Positions 16,325 through 25,789 of a stretch of 64,000 nt of DNA are shown here, in pieces. Under the pieces are notes generated by a model. That model searched no databases, had not been told where the DNA came from, and saw only the letters and a program-made list of their open reading frames with translations. The translations under genes were made by a program, and so were the position numbers. Origin of the DNA: Colwellia sp. RSH04 (GTDB lineage Bacteria > Pseudomonadota > Gammaproteobacteria > Enterobacterales > Alteromonadaceae); the NCBI RefSeq assembly GCF_003545765.1, contig NZ_QXIO01000007.1:62001-126000 (forward strand). The letters run 5' to 3'. Each line of letters starts with the position of its first letter. The stretch's first letter is position 1.

Positions 16325-19117
16325 ATGACTTTGCTTTGGATACCCCTGTTATCCTTACTTGGCAGTATTATCTCTTCAATGACCAATACATTGACTCGTA
16401 ACCAATCGACGAGATTAACGTTGTTGATGCCTATAATTGCATTACTCATGACTATAAGTCTTGCACCAACTGTTTTCTCAGGCGAAGTAATTCGAGAAAG
16501 TTTCTCTTGGATACCCTTATTGGGTATTGAAATTGCTTTTCGCTTAGATGGCTTAGCGCTGCTATTCGTTTTTATGATATTAGTCATTGGGATATTAGTG
16601 ATATTTTATGCCCGCTACTATGTGAGTAATAACGACTCCTTACCAAAACTTTATACCTATTTAATGTTATTTATGACAGCAATGCTTGGCATTGTCATGT
16701 CGAATAATGTCATACAATTATGGTTTTTTTGGGAGTTAACCAGTATTAGCTCTTTTCTGTTGATTAGTTATTGGTGGCAAAAATCAGAAGCGCGCGAAGG
16801 TGCTATTATGGCATTAGCCATAACCGGTGCTGGGGGCTTGGCTCTATTAGCAGGTTTACTGTTACTTGGAGATATGGTTGGCAGCTATAGTTTAGATGTA
16901 ATTTTAGCAAGTAAAGAAATTATCCAAAATCATGCGTTGTATGAAGTTACGTTAGTGTTGATTCTTTTAGGGGCATTTACTAAATCAGCTCAGTTTCCCT
17001 TTCATTTTTGGTTACCTCATGCGATGGCTGCACCAACACCTGTTAGCGCATATTTGCACTCGGCAACGATGGTTAAAGCAGGAGTTTTCCTTTTAGCCCG
17101 TTTTTATCCCGCATTAGCAGGTTCTGATATATGGTTTATTCTAGTGAGTTTTACTGGGCTTACCACCTTGTTATTTGCAGCGTATGTCGCGTTATTTAAA
17201 CATGATTTAAAAGGGTTGTTAGCCTATTCTACGATTAGTCATTTAGGCTTGATTACGATGCTGTTTGGTTTAAATACTGAGCTTGCTGCTGTTGCTGCAA
17301 TCTTTCATATTATTAACCATGCAACTTTTAAAGCGTCTTTATTTATGGCGACGGGGATCATTGATCATGAAACCGGTACCCGTGATATGCGAAAAATTAA
17401 TGGTATGTGGCGTTATATGCCTTATACCGCTACATTAGCAATGGTTGCTGCTGCGGCAATGGCAGGTGTGCCACTGTTAAATGGTTTTTTATCTAAAGAA
17501 ATGTTTTTTGCTGAAACCTTACATCAGCAATTATTAGGCTCAATGTCTTGGTTAATCCCTGTTCTTGCTACCGTAGCAGGGGCGTTTGCTGTTGCTTATT
17601 CTGCTCGATTTATTCACGATGTTTTCTTTAATGGTGAACCTGTTAATTTACCGAAACAACCCAAAGAAGCTCCTCGGTCTATGCGTCTTCCTATAGAAGT
17701 TTTAGTTGCATTATGTTTGGTGGTAGGAATCATTCCAAATTTTGTTGTTGATGATATTTTATCAGCAGCTTCATTAGCGACCATTGGTGGTCATGTGCCT
17801 GATTATGAAGTCGCACTATGGCATGGATTTAACTTACCGTTATTAATGAGTGCTATTGCCGTTTGTGGTGGCTTGTTTTTGTATAGCCAGCGACGATATC
17901 TATTCAAATTTCAAGACTCTTTACCGTCTTTAAATGCTAAGAAAATGTTTGATAAAGCCATGCTAAGCATCACAAACTGGTGTCAAGCTAAGGTGAGTAA
18001 AATCGAAAATGGTTCTTTACAACGTTATTTAACGCTGATGTTTTTGATTGTTTTACTTTTTGCTGGATGGCCGTTGTTTGAAATGAACCAATTAGGTGGG
18101 CAAAAAGCACTAACACCTATTGATGTATTTAACGCTATGGGGGCTGGCTTATTAATTGTTGGCGCTATTAGTACCGTTATTTGGTATAGCAACAGGGTAG
18201 TCTCGTTAATCATGCTCTCTGTTGTTGGCTTGATGGCTTCAATTGCTTTTACTCGCTTTTCAGCGCCAGATTTAGCTTTGACACAATTAACCGTTGAAGT
18301 TGTGACTATTATTTTACTTATGTTGGCATTGTTTTTCTTGCCACAACACTCACCAAGAGAATCAAGTTCGATGCGCATTTTGCGCGATATTGGTATTTCG
18401 GGTGCGTTAGGTATTGTAGTTGCAAGTATTTGTTATGCATTAATTACACGCCCACTTGATTCTATTTCAGCCTTCTTTTTAGCTAATGCAAAAACTGGCG
18501 GCGGCGGCACCAATGTAGTTAATGTTATTCTGGTTGATTTTCGAGGCTTTGATACTTTAGGTGAAATCTGTGTCTTAGGTATTGCCGCCTTAGGTATTTA
18601 TAAGTTATTAATTAACCTTCCGCTTATTATGCCAACGAGTGATAGTAAAGGTAGACCTTGGGCAAAAGAACGTTACCCTATTTTATTAGCGAGTATTTCG
18701 CAGTCGTTATTGCCGTTAGCATTATTAGTCTCTTTTTATATCTTCCTTCGAGGTCACAATTTACCTGGCGGAGGTTTCATTGCCGGTTTAGTGACTGCAG
18801 TTGCGTTTATATTGCAATATATTGCTCATGGTTCCCATTGGATTGGTCAACGATTGACGATTAACTATCGTAAAATAATTGCCGTGGGTGTAGCCATTGC
18901 ACTCTTTACTGGGGTGGGCAGTTGGTTCTTTGGAAGGCCATTTATGAAAACGTGGTTTGATTATTTTAATCTGCCATTGGTTGGTGAGATAGAGCTAGCA
19001 AGTGCTTTAGTGTTTGATTTAGGTGTGTATATAACGGTTGTTGGTTCTACATTGATGATTTTGGCAAGTCTTGGTCAATTAACCATGAACGAATCTAAAA
19101 AAGAGGTAAATATTTAA
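16325..19117 (+). CDS. mrpA: Mrp Na+/H+ antiporter fused subunit A/B
   Basis: About 930 residues. I chose the ATG at 16325 after an AAGG site; the frame extends further upstream only through a TTG with a hydrophilic leader. The first 500 residues are the NuoL-like proton channel module, with the motifs [35 protein letters not shown] and ISHLGLITM and the many membrane helices of complex I antiporter-like subunits. The end (about 800-930) is an MrpB domain with [20 protein letters not shown]. Fused A and B with separate C to G is the group 2 arrangement known from Pseudomonas and Vibrio. It exchanges cytoplasmic Na+ for protons in a hetero-oligomeric complex. Its stop overlaps mrpC by one base. 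Confidence 0.96.
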   Translation: MTLLWIPLLSLLGSIISSMTNTLTRNQSTRLTLLMPIIALLMTISLAPTVFSGEVIRESFSWIPLLGIEIAFRLDGLALLFVFMILVIGILVIFYARYYVSNNDSLPKLYTYLMLFMTAMLGIVMSNNVIQLWFFWELTSISSFLLISYWWQKSEAREGAIMALAITGAGGLALLAGLLLLGDMVGSYSLDVILASKEIIQNHALYEVTLVLILLGAFTKSAQFPFHFWLPHAMAAPTPVSAYLHSATMVKAGVFLLARFYPALAGSDIWFILVSFTGLTTLLFAAYVALFKHDLKGLLAYSTISHLGLITMLFGLNTELAAVAAIFHIINHATFKASLFMATGIIDHETGTRDMRKINGMWRYMPYTATLAMVAAAAMAGVPLLNGFLSKEMFFAETLHQQLLGSMSWLIPVLATVAGAFAVAYSARFIHDVFFNGEPVNLPKQPKEAPRSMRLPIEVLVALCLVVGIIPNFVVDDILSAASLATIGGHVPDYEVALWHGFNLPLLMSAIAVCGGLFLYSQRRYLFKFQDSLPSLNAKKMFDKAMLSITNWCQAKVSKIENGSLQRYLTLMFLIVLLFAGWPLFEMNQLGGQKALTPIDVFNAMGAGLLIVGAISTVIWYSNRVVSLIMLSVVGLMASIAFTRFSAPDLALTQLTVEVVTIILLMLALFFLPQHSPRESSSMRILRDIGISGALGIVVASICYALITRPLDSISAFFLANAKTGGGGTNVVNVILVDFRGFDTLGEICVLGIAALGIYKLLINLPLIMPTSDSKGRPWAKERYPILLASISQSLLPLALLVSFYIFLRGHNLPGGGFIAGLVTAVAFILQYIAHGSHWIGQRLTINYRKIIAVGVAIALFTGVGSWFFGRPFMKTWFDYFNLPLVGEIELASALVFDLGVYITVVGSTLMILASLGQLTMNESKKEVNI

Positions 19118-19485
19118 TGGAGCTTCTCTACGCTTCCTGCATCGGGGTTCTAGTCTCCTGTGGTGTCTTTTTGATTTTACGCGCTAGAACTTTTCCGGTT
19201 GTTTTAGGGTTAACGATGTTTTCTTACGCGGTTAATTTATTTTTATTCTCAGCAGGGCGACTTAGTTTAAATAAAGCGGCGGTATTAGGTTATAGCTCTG
19301 AATATGCTGATCCTTTACCTCAGGCACTTGTTCTCACAGCCATAGTGATTGGTTTTGCAATGACTGCCTTTGTGGTGATTTTAGCTATCAGAGGCCGAGC
19401 CGATTTAGGGACTGATCATGTGGATGGTTATGAAGTTGAAGTACCAGTGAAAAAGATTATAAAAAAGAGAAAGGTTAAACCATGA
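19117..19485 (+). CDS. mrpC: Mrp antiporter subunit C (NuoK-like)
   Basis: A 122-residue membrane protein with three helices: about 3-21 (LYASCIGVLVSCGVFLILR), 27-48 (VVLGLTMFSYAVNLFLFSAGR) and 68-92 (PQALVLTAIVIGFAMTAFVVILAI). The DPLPQALVLTAIVIG motif is the MrpC/NuoK signature. The C-terminal tail is basic (KKIIKKRKVKP). It is a small channel subunit of the Mrp complex. Start overlaps the mrpA stop (TAATG), and its own stop overlaps mrpD (ATGA), so the operon is tightly coupled. Confidence 0.97.
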   Translation: MELLYASCIGVLVSCGVFLILRARTFPVVLGLTMFSYAVNLFLFSAGRLSLNKAAVLGYSSEYADPLPQALVLTAIVIGFAMTAFVVILAIRGRADLGTDHVDGYEVEVPVKKIIKKRKVKP

Positions 19486-21011
19486 GTCAGCATTTAATTT
19501 TTTTACCTATTCTAATACCAATGCTTGCTGGCGTTATGCTTTTAATGTCGCCATTTGGTAAAACAAAAATGAACAGACGAATTACCTCGTTAAGTTTAGG
19601 CGCGCTAACATTATTAGTGTCAATCATACTATTGTTGACCGTTAACGGGAATGGTACACAGGTTTATGCAATAGGTGATTGGAGTGCCCCTTTTGGTATT
19701 GTTTTAGTCGCAGATCCTTTATCAACTATTCTTGTTTGTTTAACCACTTTACTTGGTTTTGTTTGTACTTTATATGCTAGTAGCGGTGATGATGATAAAG
19801 GCAATTTTTTTCATCCTTTATTACATTTTCTGGTGTTAGGGGTGAATGGTGCGTTTTTAACGGGCGATGCTTTTAATTTATTTGTGTTTTTTGAAGTGTT
19901 ATTGATCGCTTCTTATTCTTTGTTAATGCATGGTGGCCAAAAGCGCAGTACACGTGCTGCTTTGCACTATGTTATTTTGAATCTAGTTGGCTCAGCTGTT
20001 TTTTTGATTGCCCTTGGTATTTTATATGGCGTTTTAGGTACGCTAAATATGGCTGATATGGCACAAAAAGTCTCTTTATTACAAGGGGATGATGTTTATT
20101 TAGCAAAAATAGGTGGCTTGTTGCTATTGGTTGTTTTTGCTTTGAAAGGGGCGTTATTACCACTGCATTTATGGTTGCCAAATACTTATGCTAGTGCAAT
20201 GCCTGTTGTCGCAGCACTCTTTGCGATTATGACAAAAGTTGGCATTTACTCGATGATGCGCTTTTATACGCTTATATTCGGTGAACACGCTGGAGAGTTA
20301 AGTCATGTTGCACAGAATTGGTTATGGTGGTTAGCACTTATCACAATAATGATGGGATCTATAGGTGTTTTAGCGAGTAAAAGTTTAAGTAAATTGACGG
20401 CCAATTTGGTTATTGTTTCCGTTGGCACCCTAGTTGTACTCATCTCTGTGCAGACTGTGGGCTCAAGTGCAGCAGCTATCTATTATTTGGTTCATTCAAC
20501 CTTAGTAACAGCAGCATTATTTTTGATTGCTGATATTATTGGCAGACAACGAGGACATGTTTTTGATCGCATTGAAGCTGGTCCGCCAATGTTACAGCCG
20601 AAGTTATTGGGAGTTTGTTTCCTCATTGCCGGCATCAGTGTCATTGGTATGCCACCATTATCAGGTTTTATCGCTAAGGTTTGGCTGCTTAAAGAAACGG
20701 TTAATATAAATAATAGCGAGATATTCTGGACAATATACTTACTTGCAAGTCTTGCTGTGTTAGTTGCGGTAACTAAAGCGGGAAGTACAGTGTTTTGGAA
20801 TCACTCAAACACGCAAAAAGATATCAAAGCTGAATCAGTAAGGCCTAGAATAGTTAACTCTATGCAGTTAGTCGCAATTATTATTCTTATTTCTAGTGCG
20901 CCGTTAATGACTCTTTTTGCGGGCTCATTAAGTGAGTATTCGCAAAGTGCTGCAACTCAACTTCATGATTTTAATAATAATGTTAACGTTATTCTTTCGG
21001 GAGGTAAGTAA
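19482..21011 (+). CDS. mrpD: Mrp antiporter subunit D (NuoM/N-like)
   Basis: A 509-residue polytopic membrane protein of the proton-translocating NuoL/M/N family. Family motifs include NLFVFFEVLLIASYSLLMHG near 130 with the conserved Glu, the lysine-containing helix FALKGALLPLHLWLPNTYAS near 220 and the ISVIGMPPLSGFIAKVWLL segment near 390. It overlaps mrpC by four bases and mrpE by one. With MrpA it is thought to carry protons across the membrane during antiport. Confidence 0.97.
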   Translation: MSQHLIFLPILIPMLAGVMLLMSPFGKTKMNRRITSLSLGALTLLVSIILLLTVNGNGTQVYAIGDWSAPFGIVLVADPLSTILVCLTTLLGFVCTLYASSGDDDKGNFFHPLLHFLVLGVNGAFLTGDAFNLFVFFEVLLIASYSLLMHGGQKRSTRAALHYVILNLVGSAVFLIALGILYGVLGTLNMADMAQKVSLLQGDDVYLAKIGGLLLLVVFALKGALLPLHLWLPNTYASAMPVVAALFAIMTKVGIYSMMRFYTLIFGEHAGELSHVAQNWLWWLALITIMMGSIGVLASKSLSKLTANLVIVSVGTLVVLISVQTVGSSAAAIYYLVHSTLVTAALFLIADIIGRQRGHVFDRIEAGPPMLQPKLLGVCFLIAGISVIGMPPLSGFIAKVWLLKETVNINNSEIFWTIYLLASLAVLVAVTKAGSTVFWNHSNTQKDIKAESVRPRIVNSMQLVAIIILISSAPLMTLFAGSLSEYSQSAATQLHDFNNNVNVILSGGK

Positions 21012-21547
21012 TGCGCACAGATTCACCATCAAAATGGCTTCCCTCGCCATTCCTAAGTTTTTTACTCTTTGTAGTTTGGTTGTTGTTGAATAATAGTTTG
21101 TCAGCAGGGCATATTATTTTAGCGGTAGTTCTGGCTATTATTATCCCAATAGCGATTAGCCCATTTAGAACGAATCAGCCAATAGTTGCTAAGCCAGGTT
21201 TAGCATTTCGACACTTAATGTTAGTGCTTTACGACATTATTACCGCAAATGTTCAGGTAGCTATATTGATTTTGGGCCCAACTAGAAAGCTAACGCCTGG
21301 CTTTGTAAAAGTACCGCTAGATTTAACTCATAGCACTCCTATTACCATTCTAGCTAGTACGGTGTCATTAACCCCTGGTACTGTTAGTGCAGAAGTGTAC
21401 CCTTGGGAAGAAAGCCTTGAAGAGAGTGAAGAGCCAGAGCAACGATATTTATTAATTCATGTGCTTAATTTAGAAGATGAACAAGCGTTAATAAATACCA
21501 TTAAACAGCGTTATGAGGCGCCTCTTATGGAGATATTTCAATGCTAG
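21011..21547 (+). CDS. mrpE: Mrp antiporter subunit E
   Basis: A 178-residue protein with two or three N-terminal membrane helices (FLSFLLFVVWLLLNNSL and HIILAVVLAIIIPIAI, then a weaker LMLVLYDIITANVQVAILIL), followed by a cytoplasmic domain. The segment STVSLTPGTVSAEV near 115-128 is the MrpE signature, and YLLIHVLNLEDEQALIN near the end is also typical. It is required for complex assembly. It overlaps mrpD by one base and mrpF by seven. Confidence 0.96.
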   Translation: MRTDSPSKWLPSPFLSFLLFVVWLLLNNSLSAGHIILAVVLAIIIPIAISPFRTNQPIVAKPGLAFRHLMLVLYDIITANVQVAILILGPTRKLTPGFVKVPLDLTHSTPITILASTVSLTPGTVSAEVYPWEESLEESEEPEQRYLLIHVLNLEDEQALINTIKQRYEAPLMEIFQC

Positions 21548-21810
21548 AAACTGTGATATTAATTGTTTTTGCTATGATAGGGATATCGTTAATTTTGAAC
21601 TTATGGCGTTTATTAGTTGGACCATCGACTCCTGATAGGATTCTCGCTCTTGATACTATGTATATTAATAGTATTGCTTTAATTATTTTATACGGCATGA
21701 GTTCAGGCACTTCATTATATTTTGAGGCCGCGCTGCTTATTGCAATGCTTGGTTTTGTTAGTACGGTAGCAGTATGTAAGTACTTGTTGCGTGGCGATAT
21801 TATAGAATAA
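21541..21810 (+). CDS. mrpF: Mrp antiporter subunit F
   Basis: An 89-residue membrane protein with three hydrophobic helices. The motif LLVGPSTPDRILALDTMYIN near residues 24-43 is the MrpF signature with its conserved Pro-Asp-Arg. Helix three ends in FVSTVAVCKYLLRGDIIE. It is a small subunit of the antiporter complex. It overlaps mrpE by seven bases and mrpG starts 11 bases after its stop. Confidence 0.96.
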   Translation: MLETVILIVFAMIGISLILNLWRLLVGPSTPDRILALDTMYINSIALIILYGMSSGTSLYFEAALLIAMLGFVSTVAVCKYLLRGDIIE

Positions 21811-21821
21811 GGTTTTAAGTA

Positions 21822-22154
21822 ATGTTTGAATGGATTGTTTCTATTTTACTATTAATCGGCGGTGCTTTTGTACTTGTGGGTTCTATTGGTTTAGTTAAAA
21901 TGCCTGACTTTTTTATGCGTCTTCATGGGCCTACAAAGGCAACTACATTAGGTATGGCCTGTTTATTAACCGCTTCAATGGTTTTTTTTAGTAATACACA
22001 AGCTGATCTGAGTATGAAAGAAATACTCATCTCATTATTTTTATTATTAACGGCTCCTATTAGTGGCTATATGATGATTAAGTCGGCTATTCATCATAAG
22101 GTTGAAAGTATAGAGCGTACCCAAGGTAAAGATAATATTGAAGATGATGTTTAA
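21822..22154 (+). CDS. mrpG: Mrp antiporter subunit G
   Basis: A 110-residue membrane protein with three helices and the MrpG signature GLVKMPDFFMRLHGPTKATT at about 24-43, followed by LGMACLLTASMVFF. A third helix (ILISLFLLLTAPISGYMMIK) precedes a charged tail. It is the last gene of the operon. The following 216 bases hold only AT-rich DNA with a small CTCTAT/ATAGAG hairpin near 22303; no clear terminator was seen. Confidence 0.96.
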   Translation: MFEWIVSILLLIGGAFVLVGSIGLVKMPDFFMRLHGPTKATTLGMACLLTASMVFFSNTQADLSMKEILISLFLLLTAPISGYMMIKSAIHHKVESIERTQGKDNIEDDV

Positions 22155-22370
22155 CTCTTACATTTTATATAGAACAGGTAAAAATCGTATACACCTATAA
22201 GTTTACGTATCACTGTAGGTTTGTATTTTTCGCTGTGAAGTGAAAAGGGGTATGTATATTTTATAGTTTTCGGTAGAATAACAGACCTAGCTTTAAGTTG
22301 ACTCTATCAAATAGAGCCTAGCTTAATTATTTGTTAGTTCATAGCTCTAGATGCCTTACATCACACTATC

Positions 22371-22931
22371 ATGCAGTATAATTATCAGGATTTAATTCAG
22401 CTTTTTAATGCCTCCTTTACCAAAACGTACAATACCGTGCTGGTTAAAGGGGGTGATGAACCGATATATATCCCAGCGAATAACGAATGTTCTTTTCATC
22501 AAGTTATTTTTGCGCACGGATACTTTTCTAGTGCTCTTCATGAAATAGCTCATTGGTGCCAAGCGGGAGAGAAAAGACGCTTGCTTGAAGATTACGGCTA
22601 TTGGTATGTACCAGATGGTAGAAATGAGCAACAGCAAAAAACGTTTGAAGCAGCCGAAGTCTATCCTCAAGCACTTGAATGGGCGTTTAATGTGGCTGCC
22701 AAGAAGAAGTTTAATGTATCTTCAGACAACTTGAATGGTTATCAAAGCGATCGTCTCGCTTTTCAAGAGAAGGTTTTTCAACAAGTGATTGTTTTTTTAG
22801 AGCAAGGGTTCCCAGCAAGAGCACAAGCCTTTATTAACTCCTTAGCGGCTTTTTACGATACTCGTTTGCCTTTAACTAAAACCGATTTTATACAACAACA
22901 TCATAAGGAAAGTTTTTGTGAGCCAATTTAA
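22371..22931 (+). CDS. epmC: Elongation factor P hydroxylase EpmC
   Basis: A 186-residue protein of the YfcM family, which hydroxylates the beta-lysyl-lysine modification of EF-P. The metal-binding motif ALHEIAHWC at about 56-64 is clear, with further conserved residues in EDYGYWYVPDGR near 75-86 and EVYPQALEWAF near 100. The N-terminus has YQDLIQLFNASF typical of the family. The product acts in the cytoplasm. It sits two genes from yfcL in the same neighbourhood as in E. coli (fabB-mnmC-yfcL-yfcM). The next gene overlaps its last 14 bases. Confidence 0.96.
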   Translation: MQYNYQDLIQLFNASFTKTYNTVLVKGGDEPIYIPANNECSFHQVIFAHGYFSSALHEIAHWCQAGEKRRLLEDYGYWYVPDGRNEQQQKTFEAAEVYPQALEWAFNVAAKKKFNVSSDNLNGYQSDRLAFQEKVFQQVIVFLEQGFPARAQAFINSLAAFYDTRLPLTKTDFIQQHHKESFCEPI

Positions 22932-24084
22932 ATTAGGATTTATTATCAACCCTATTGCGGGTATTGGCGGAAGTGTCGCACTTAAAGGGAGCGACGGAAT
23001 GACCATGCATGCACTAGCTTTAGGGGCTAAACCTAAGGCAAATGAGCGAGCTCATCAAGCCTTGGAAATTCTTGAACCGTATAAAGATAAACTAACCGTA
23101 TATACCGTTAATGATCAGATGGGGCAATATTGCGCGAAGTCACTTGGTTTTAACACTGAACTAGTTCATGAAGTGAAAACTAAACAAACAACGGCAAATG
23201 ATACAGAACATGCGGTTAAAGCGTTACTTGACAAAAAAGTAGACATTATTTTGTTTGCGGGTGGTGATGGCACAGCTAGAAACATTGCTAATATTGTTTC
23301 AAATAACGATAAAGGTTTAAACCAAGTACCTGTTTTAGGTATTCCGGCAGGGTGTAAGATTCATTCAGGTGTTTATGCTATTACGCCTAAAGCCGCTGGC
23401 CGAGTCGTTGAAATGATGGTTAATAAAGAGCTTGTTAGTTTAGCTGAAGGCGATGTTATGGATATTGACGAAAGCTTATTTCGTCAAGGTGTTGTTAAGG
23501 CAAAACGATATGGTGAGATGCAAATTCCCAGTGAGCTTCGCTATGTTCAAGCTGTTAAATCCGGTGGTAAAGAAAGTGATGAGCTCGTTTTGCAAGATAT
23601 CTCTGCCAATATTATTGAAGAAATGGCTGACGAAGAAGAGACCTTATTTATTATTGGCTCGGGCTCTACAACGGCATTTTTAATGGCGGAACTTGGACTA
23701 GAAAACACTTTGCTTGGTGTCGATTTGGTCTATCAGCATGAGCTCAAAGGTAGCGATGTCACCGAAGCACAGCTGTGGCAAACTATCGAGCAACATGATG
23801 GCCCTTGTAAGCTTGTTATTACGCTTATTGGTGGACAAGGACATATTTTTGGTAGGGGAAATCAACAACTTAGTCCTCGTGTGATTAAAGCGGTATTAGC
23901 GCAGAGAAACGGTAGAGATAACATTGCTATTATTGCCACAAAAGCTAAATTGAGTGCATTAAATAATAGAGCATTAGTTAGCGATACAGGTGATAGTGAG
24001 CTTGATCAAACATTATCAGGATATATGTCAATAATGACAGGCTATAAAGACCAGGTACTGTATCCTGTGGCAAGCCCTGAATAA
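22918..24084 (+). CDS. ATP-NAD kinase-like (AcoX/COG3199-type) protein
   Basis: A 388-residue protein. The GTG start at 22918 overlaps the epmC end by 14 bases and follows an AAGGA site eight bases upstream; the N-terminus KLGFIINPIAGIGG is the conserved family start. The diacylglycerol/NAD kinase fold motif IILFAGGDGTARN lies near 115-125 and GIPAGCKIHSGVYAITP near 145-161. A later LFIIGSGSTTAFLMAELGL segment and LGVDLV loop are typical of the AcoX-like group. These are predicted ATP-NAD kinases, some described only by homology. The substrate is unproven. It is distinct from the true nadK at 9417-10298. Confidence 0.88.
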   Translation: MSQFKLGFIINPIAGIGGSVALKGSDGMTMHALALGAKPKANERAHQALEILEPYKDKLTVYTVNDQMGQYCAKSLGFNTELVHEVKTKQTTANDTEHAVKALLDKKVDIILFAGGDGTARNIANIVSNNDKGLNQVPVLGIPAGCKIHSGVYAITPKAAGRVVEMMVNKELVSLAEGDVMDIDESLFRQGVVKAKRYGEMQIPSELRYVQAVKSGGKESDELVLQDISANIIEEMADEEETLFIIGSGSTTAFLMAELGLENTLLGVDLVYQHELKGSDVTEAQLWQTIEQHDGPCKLVITLIGGQGHIFGRGNQQLSPRVIKAVLAQRNGRDNIAIIATKAKLSALNNRALVSDTGDSELDQTLSGYMSIMTGYKDQVLYPVASPE

Positions 24085-24121
24085 TTAACTACTTTCAATA
24101 TTATTTAAACATAGGAAATAT

Positions 24122-24406
24122 ATGAACACCACGTTAGATATTACCACAGTGGAAAACCTTTATAACTACCTAGATGGCTTATTTGAGCAGAATATAGATG
24201 ATGATAGTTTGTTTGCTAGTGGATATATTAGGGGTTTTATTTCATTAGCCGCGAGTGATTACGGCGATGAGCAGCAAGTGATTAGTGAAGCCTTAGTTAA
24301 CGCTATAGGACTAGGTTTACAGCAAGCAAAAAAAGAACTGACTCCTCAAGATAGCGTGATAGTGCAAAATTTTTGGCAGCAGTTACAAAGCAAGTTGAGT
24401 TATTAA
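24122..24406 (+). CDS. yfcL: YfcL family protein
   Basis: A 94-residue acidic, soluble protein. The segments VENLYNYLDGLFEQNIDDD, LFASGYIRGFISLAA and ALVNAIGLGLQQAKKELTP match the YfcL family, a small conserved gammaproteobacterial protein of unknown function found next to mnmC and epmC. It follows the NAD-kinase-like gene after 37 bases and is probably in its operon. A MITE-like element begins 16 bases after the stop. Confidence 0.85.
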   Translation: MNTTLDITTVENLYNYLDGLFEQNIDDDSLFASGYIRGFISLAASDYGDEQQVISEALVNAIGLGLQQAKKELTPQDSVIVQNFWQQLQSKLSY

Positions 24407-24422
24407 ATATATCGTGTAAATT

Positions 24423-24689
24423 TAGGGGCTGTTGATCTTCCGGGGTTGTTTTTGCAGCTTTTTGTTGGATATTTGTACAAGGCAGAGCCTTTGTCATGTG
24501 GTTATTCCACATAAAAAGGCGATAACGCCGTAAAAATAACCAACAAACGCTGTCCAAAGGATTCGGCTAAAAGCATTTTACGCTTTGTTGAGTAGTATTT
24601 GCTTAGAATGACTAAGCAAATACTACTCGGGGCGAATAAAACGCTTTTAGCTCGAACAAAATTTAATAGCGAAAGATCAACAGAGCCTA
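24423..24689. mobile_element. MITE-like element with TA-flanked terminal inverted repeats
   Basis: A 267-base element in the 423-base gap between yfcL and a minus-strand gene. The ends TAGGGGCTGTTGATCTT (24423-24439) and AAGATCAACAGAGCCTA (24673-24689) are inverted repeats with two mismatches, and the outer TA at both ends looks like a target duplication. Inside are further nested repeats: GCTAAAAGCATTTTA (24566-24580) against 24637-24651, and a perfect 16-base hairpin AGTAGTATTTGCTTAG (24591-24606) against 24612-24627. There is no transposase gene. The remaining 140 bases to 24829 hold nothing I recognise apart from a small GTAATTGTT/AACAATTAC inverted repeat. Confidence 0.8.
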
Positions 24690-24829
24690 GTTTTTTATGG
24701 TTAAGCTAGCATTATTTGCTTCTTACAAAGCGTAATTGTTTTTGGCAGAACAATTACCTTGAATAGGCAATAGCTTAAATGAAGCAATCAATAAATTACG
24801 TTACCAGTTAGGCAACATCACATTAAGTA

Positions 24830-25648
24830 TTAATGGTTTGCTGGTTTTATCCAAGATGCATAATTATTTTCTTTAGTGCTTTGTATTTCATATAACTTGG
24901 TTATGCTGTTCATTTCTTTTAAAAGGGATTCTGTTACCACTTTAATGGTTTTAGGCGAAAAGTTTCCTTCGTTGGTACCATCAAACTTGGTTTGATAAAA
25001 GCGCCATTGATTAGCTACTTCTACTAACGCTTCATTGATTTGCGGTGTGTTTTCTCTAGCCGTTAATAGTTTATCAAGCGCTTGTGTAAACTGTCTTGCT
25101 GTTTTGTGCATGTCTTGTTTGAAAATCTTTTCTTTGTAGCCTGAATTGCTGGCGTAATAAAGCATGGCTAATCGTTGAGAAAGCATGCGTTGCCTACCTG
25201 ATAAGTTCACTAAATGATCGCTATTGGCACGAGAGGTATACTCAATACTTAATACCAAGTCATGTGCCGATTTCAACAGAGCAGTACTTTGTTTTACAAT
25301 TTGTTCAGTCTTATCTTTATTGGCTTCTGATAAAACAAAAGTACGAAAGACATACCAATTGTTTTTTAATTGTTTAAGTGATTCTTTGGATTTGCTGTCT
25401 TGTATTGAGGCGTTTAAATGAAAAATATTCTCCTCGAATATAGCTGCACTTTCATCAAGCTCATTCCTTGCTGCTTCAGTGCCAATGTTTTGGCTAACAA
25501 GAATATAATTTTTTGCCATTCGTTGCGAAAGCATTCGTTGTAACCCAGCTTTATTGATTGACTCAGATAAGTTGAGTTGTTGTCCTTGAGCATTCCCTAT
25601 TGCTGAAACAAAAAGAAGTATTAATAACTGTAGTAGTTTAGTGTTCAT
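24830..25648 (-). CDS. Secreted protein with two PilJ-type N-terminal sensor modules
   Basis: About 272 residues from the ATG at 25648, which gives a clean signal peptide (NTKLLQLLILLFVSAIGNAQ) with AGGA 11 bases upstream; an ATG 12 bases further out sits directly against that site. The mature protein is helical and has the same motif twice: GLQRMLSQRMAKNYI near the start and GRQRMLSQRLAMLYY about 120 residues later. This is the core of the PilJ/type IV pili chemotaxis transducer N-terminal domain, related to NIT-like sensor helices. Unlike PilJ there is no membrane anchor, HAMP or signalling domain, so it is probably a free periplasmic protein. Its ligand and partner are unknown. Confidence 0.82.
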   Translation of the reverse strand: MNTKLLQLLILLFVSAIGNAQGQQLNLSESINKAGLQRMLSQRMAKNYILVSQNIGTEAARNELDESAAIFEENIFHLNASIQDSKSKESLKQLKNNWYVFRTFVLSEANKDKTEQIVKQSTALLKSAHDLVLSIEYTSRANSDHLVNLSGRQRMLSQRLAMLYYASNSGYKEKIFKQDMHKTARQFTQALDKLLTARENTPQINEALVEVANQWRFYQTKFDGTNEGNFSPKTIKVVTESLLKEMNSITKLYEIQSTKENNYASWIKPANH

Positions 25649-25789
25649 TTTGAATATCATCCTGTCTTAAATTCTAGGCGAACAATAAATAATAATGGCT
25701 AGTAACTTCTTGATGTAGAACAAGTAAATGCAACTATATTAGATTATATTTGCATTGACTATTACCGGTGGTTTTTTAGCGGTGTGTTG

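Noticed and set aside
24303..24557. A minus-strand open frame across the yfcL end
   Set aside because: It is antisense to yfcL and runs into the MITE; no ribosome site or family resemblance.
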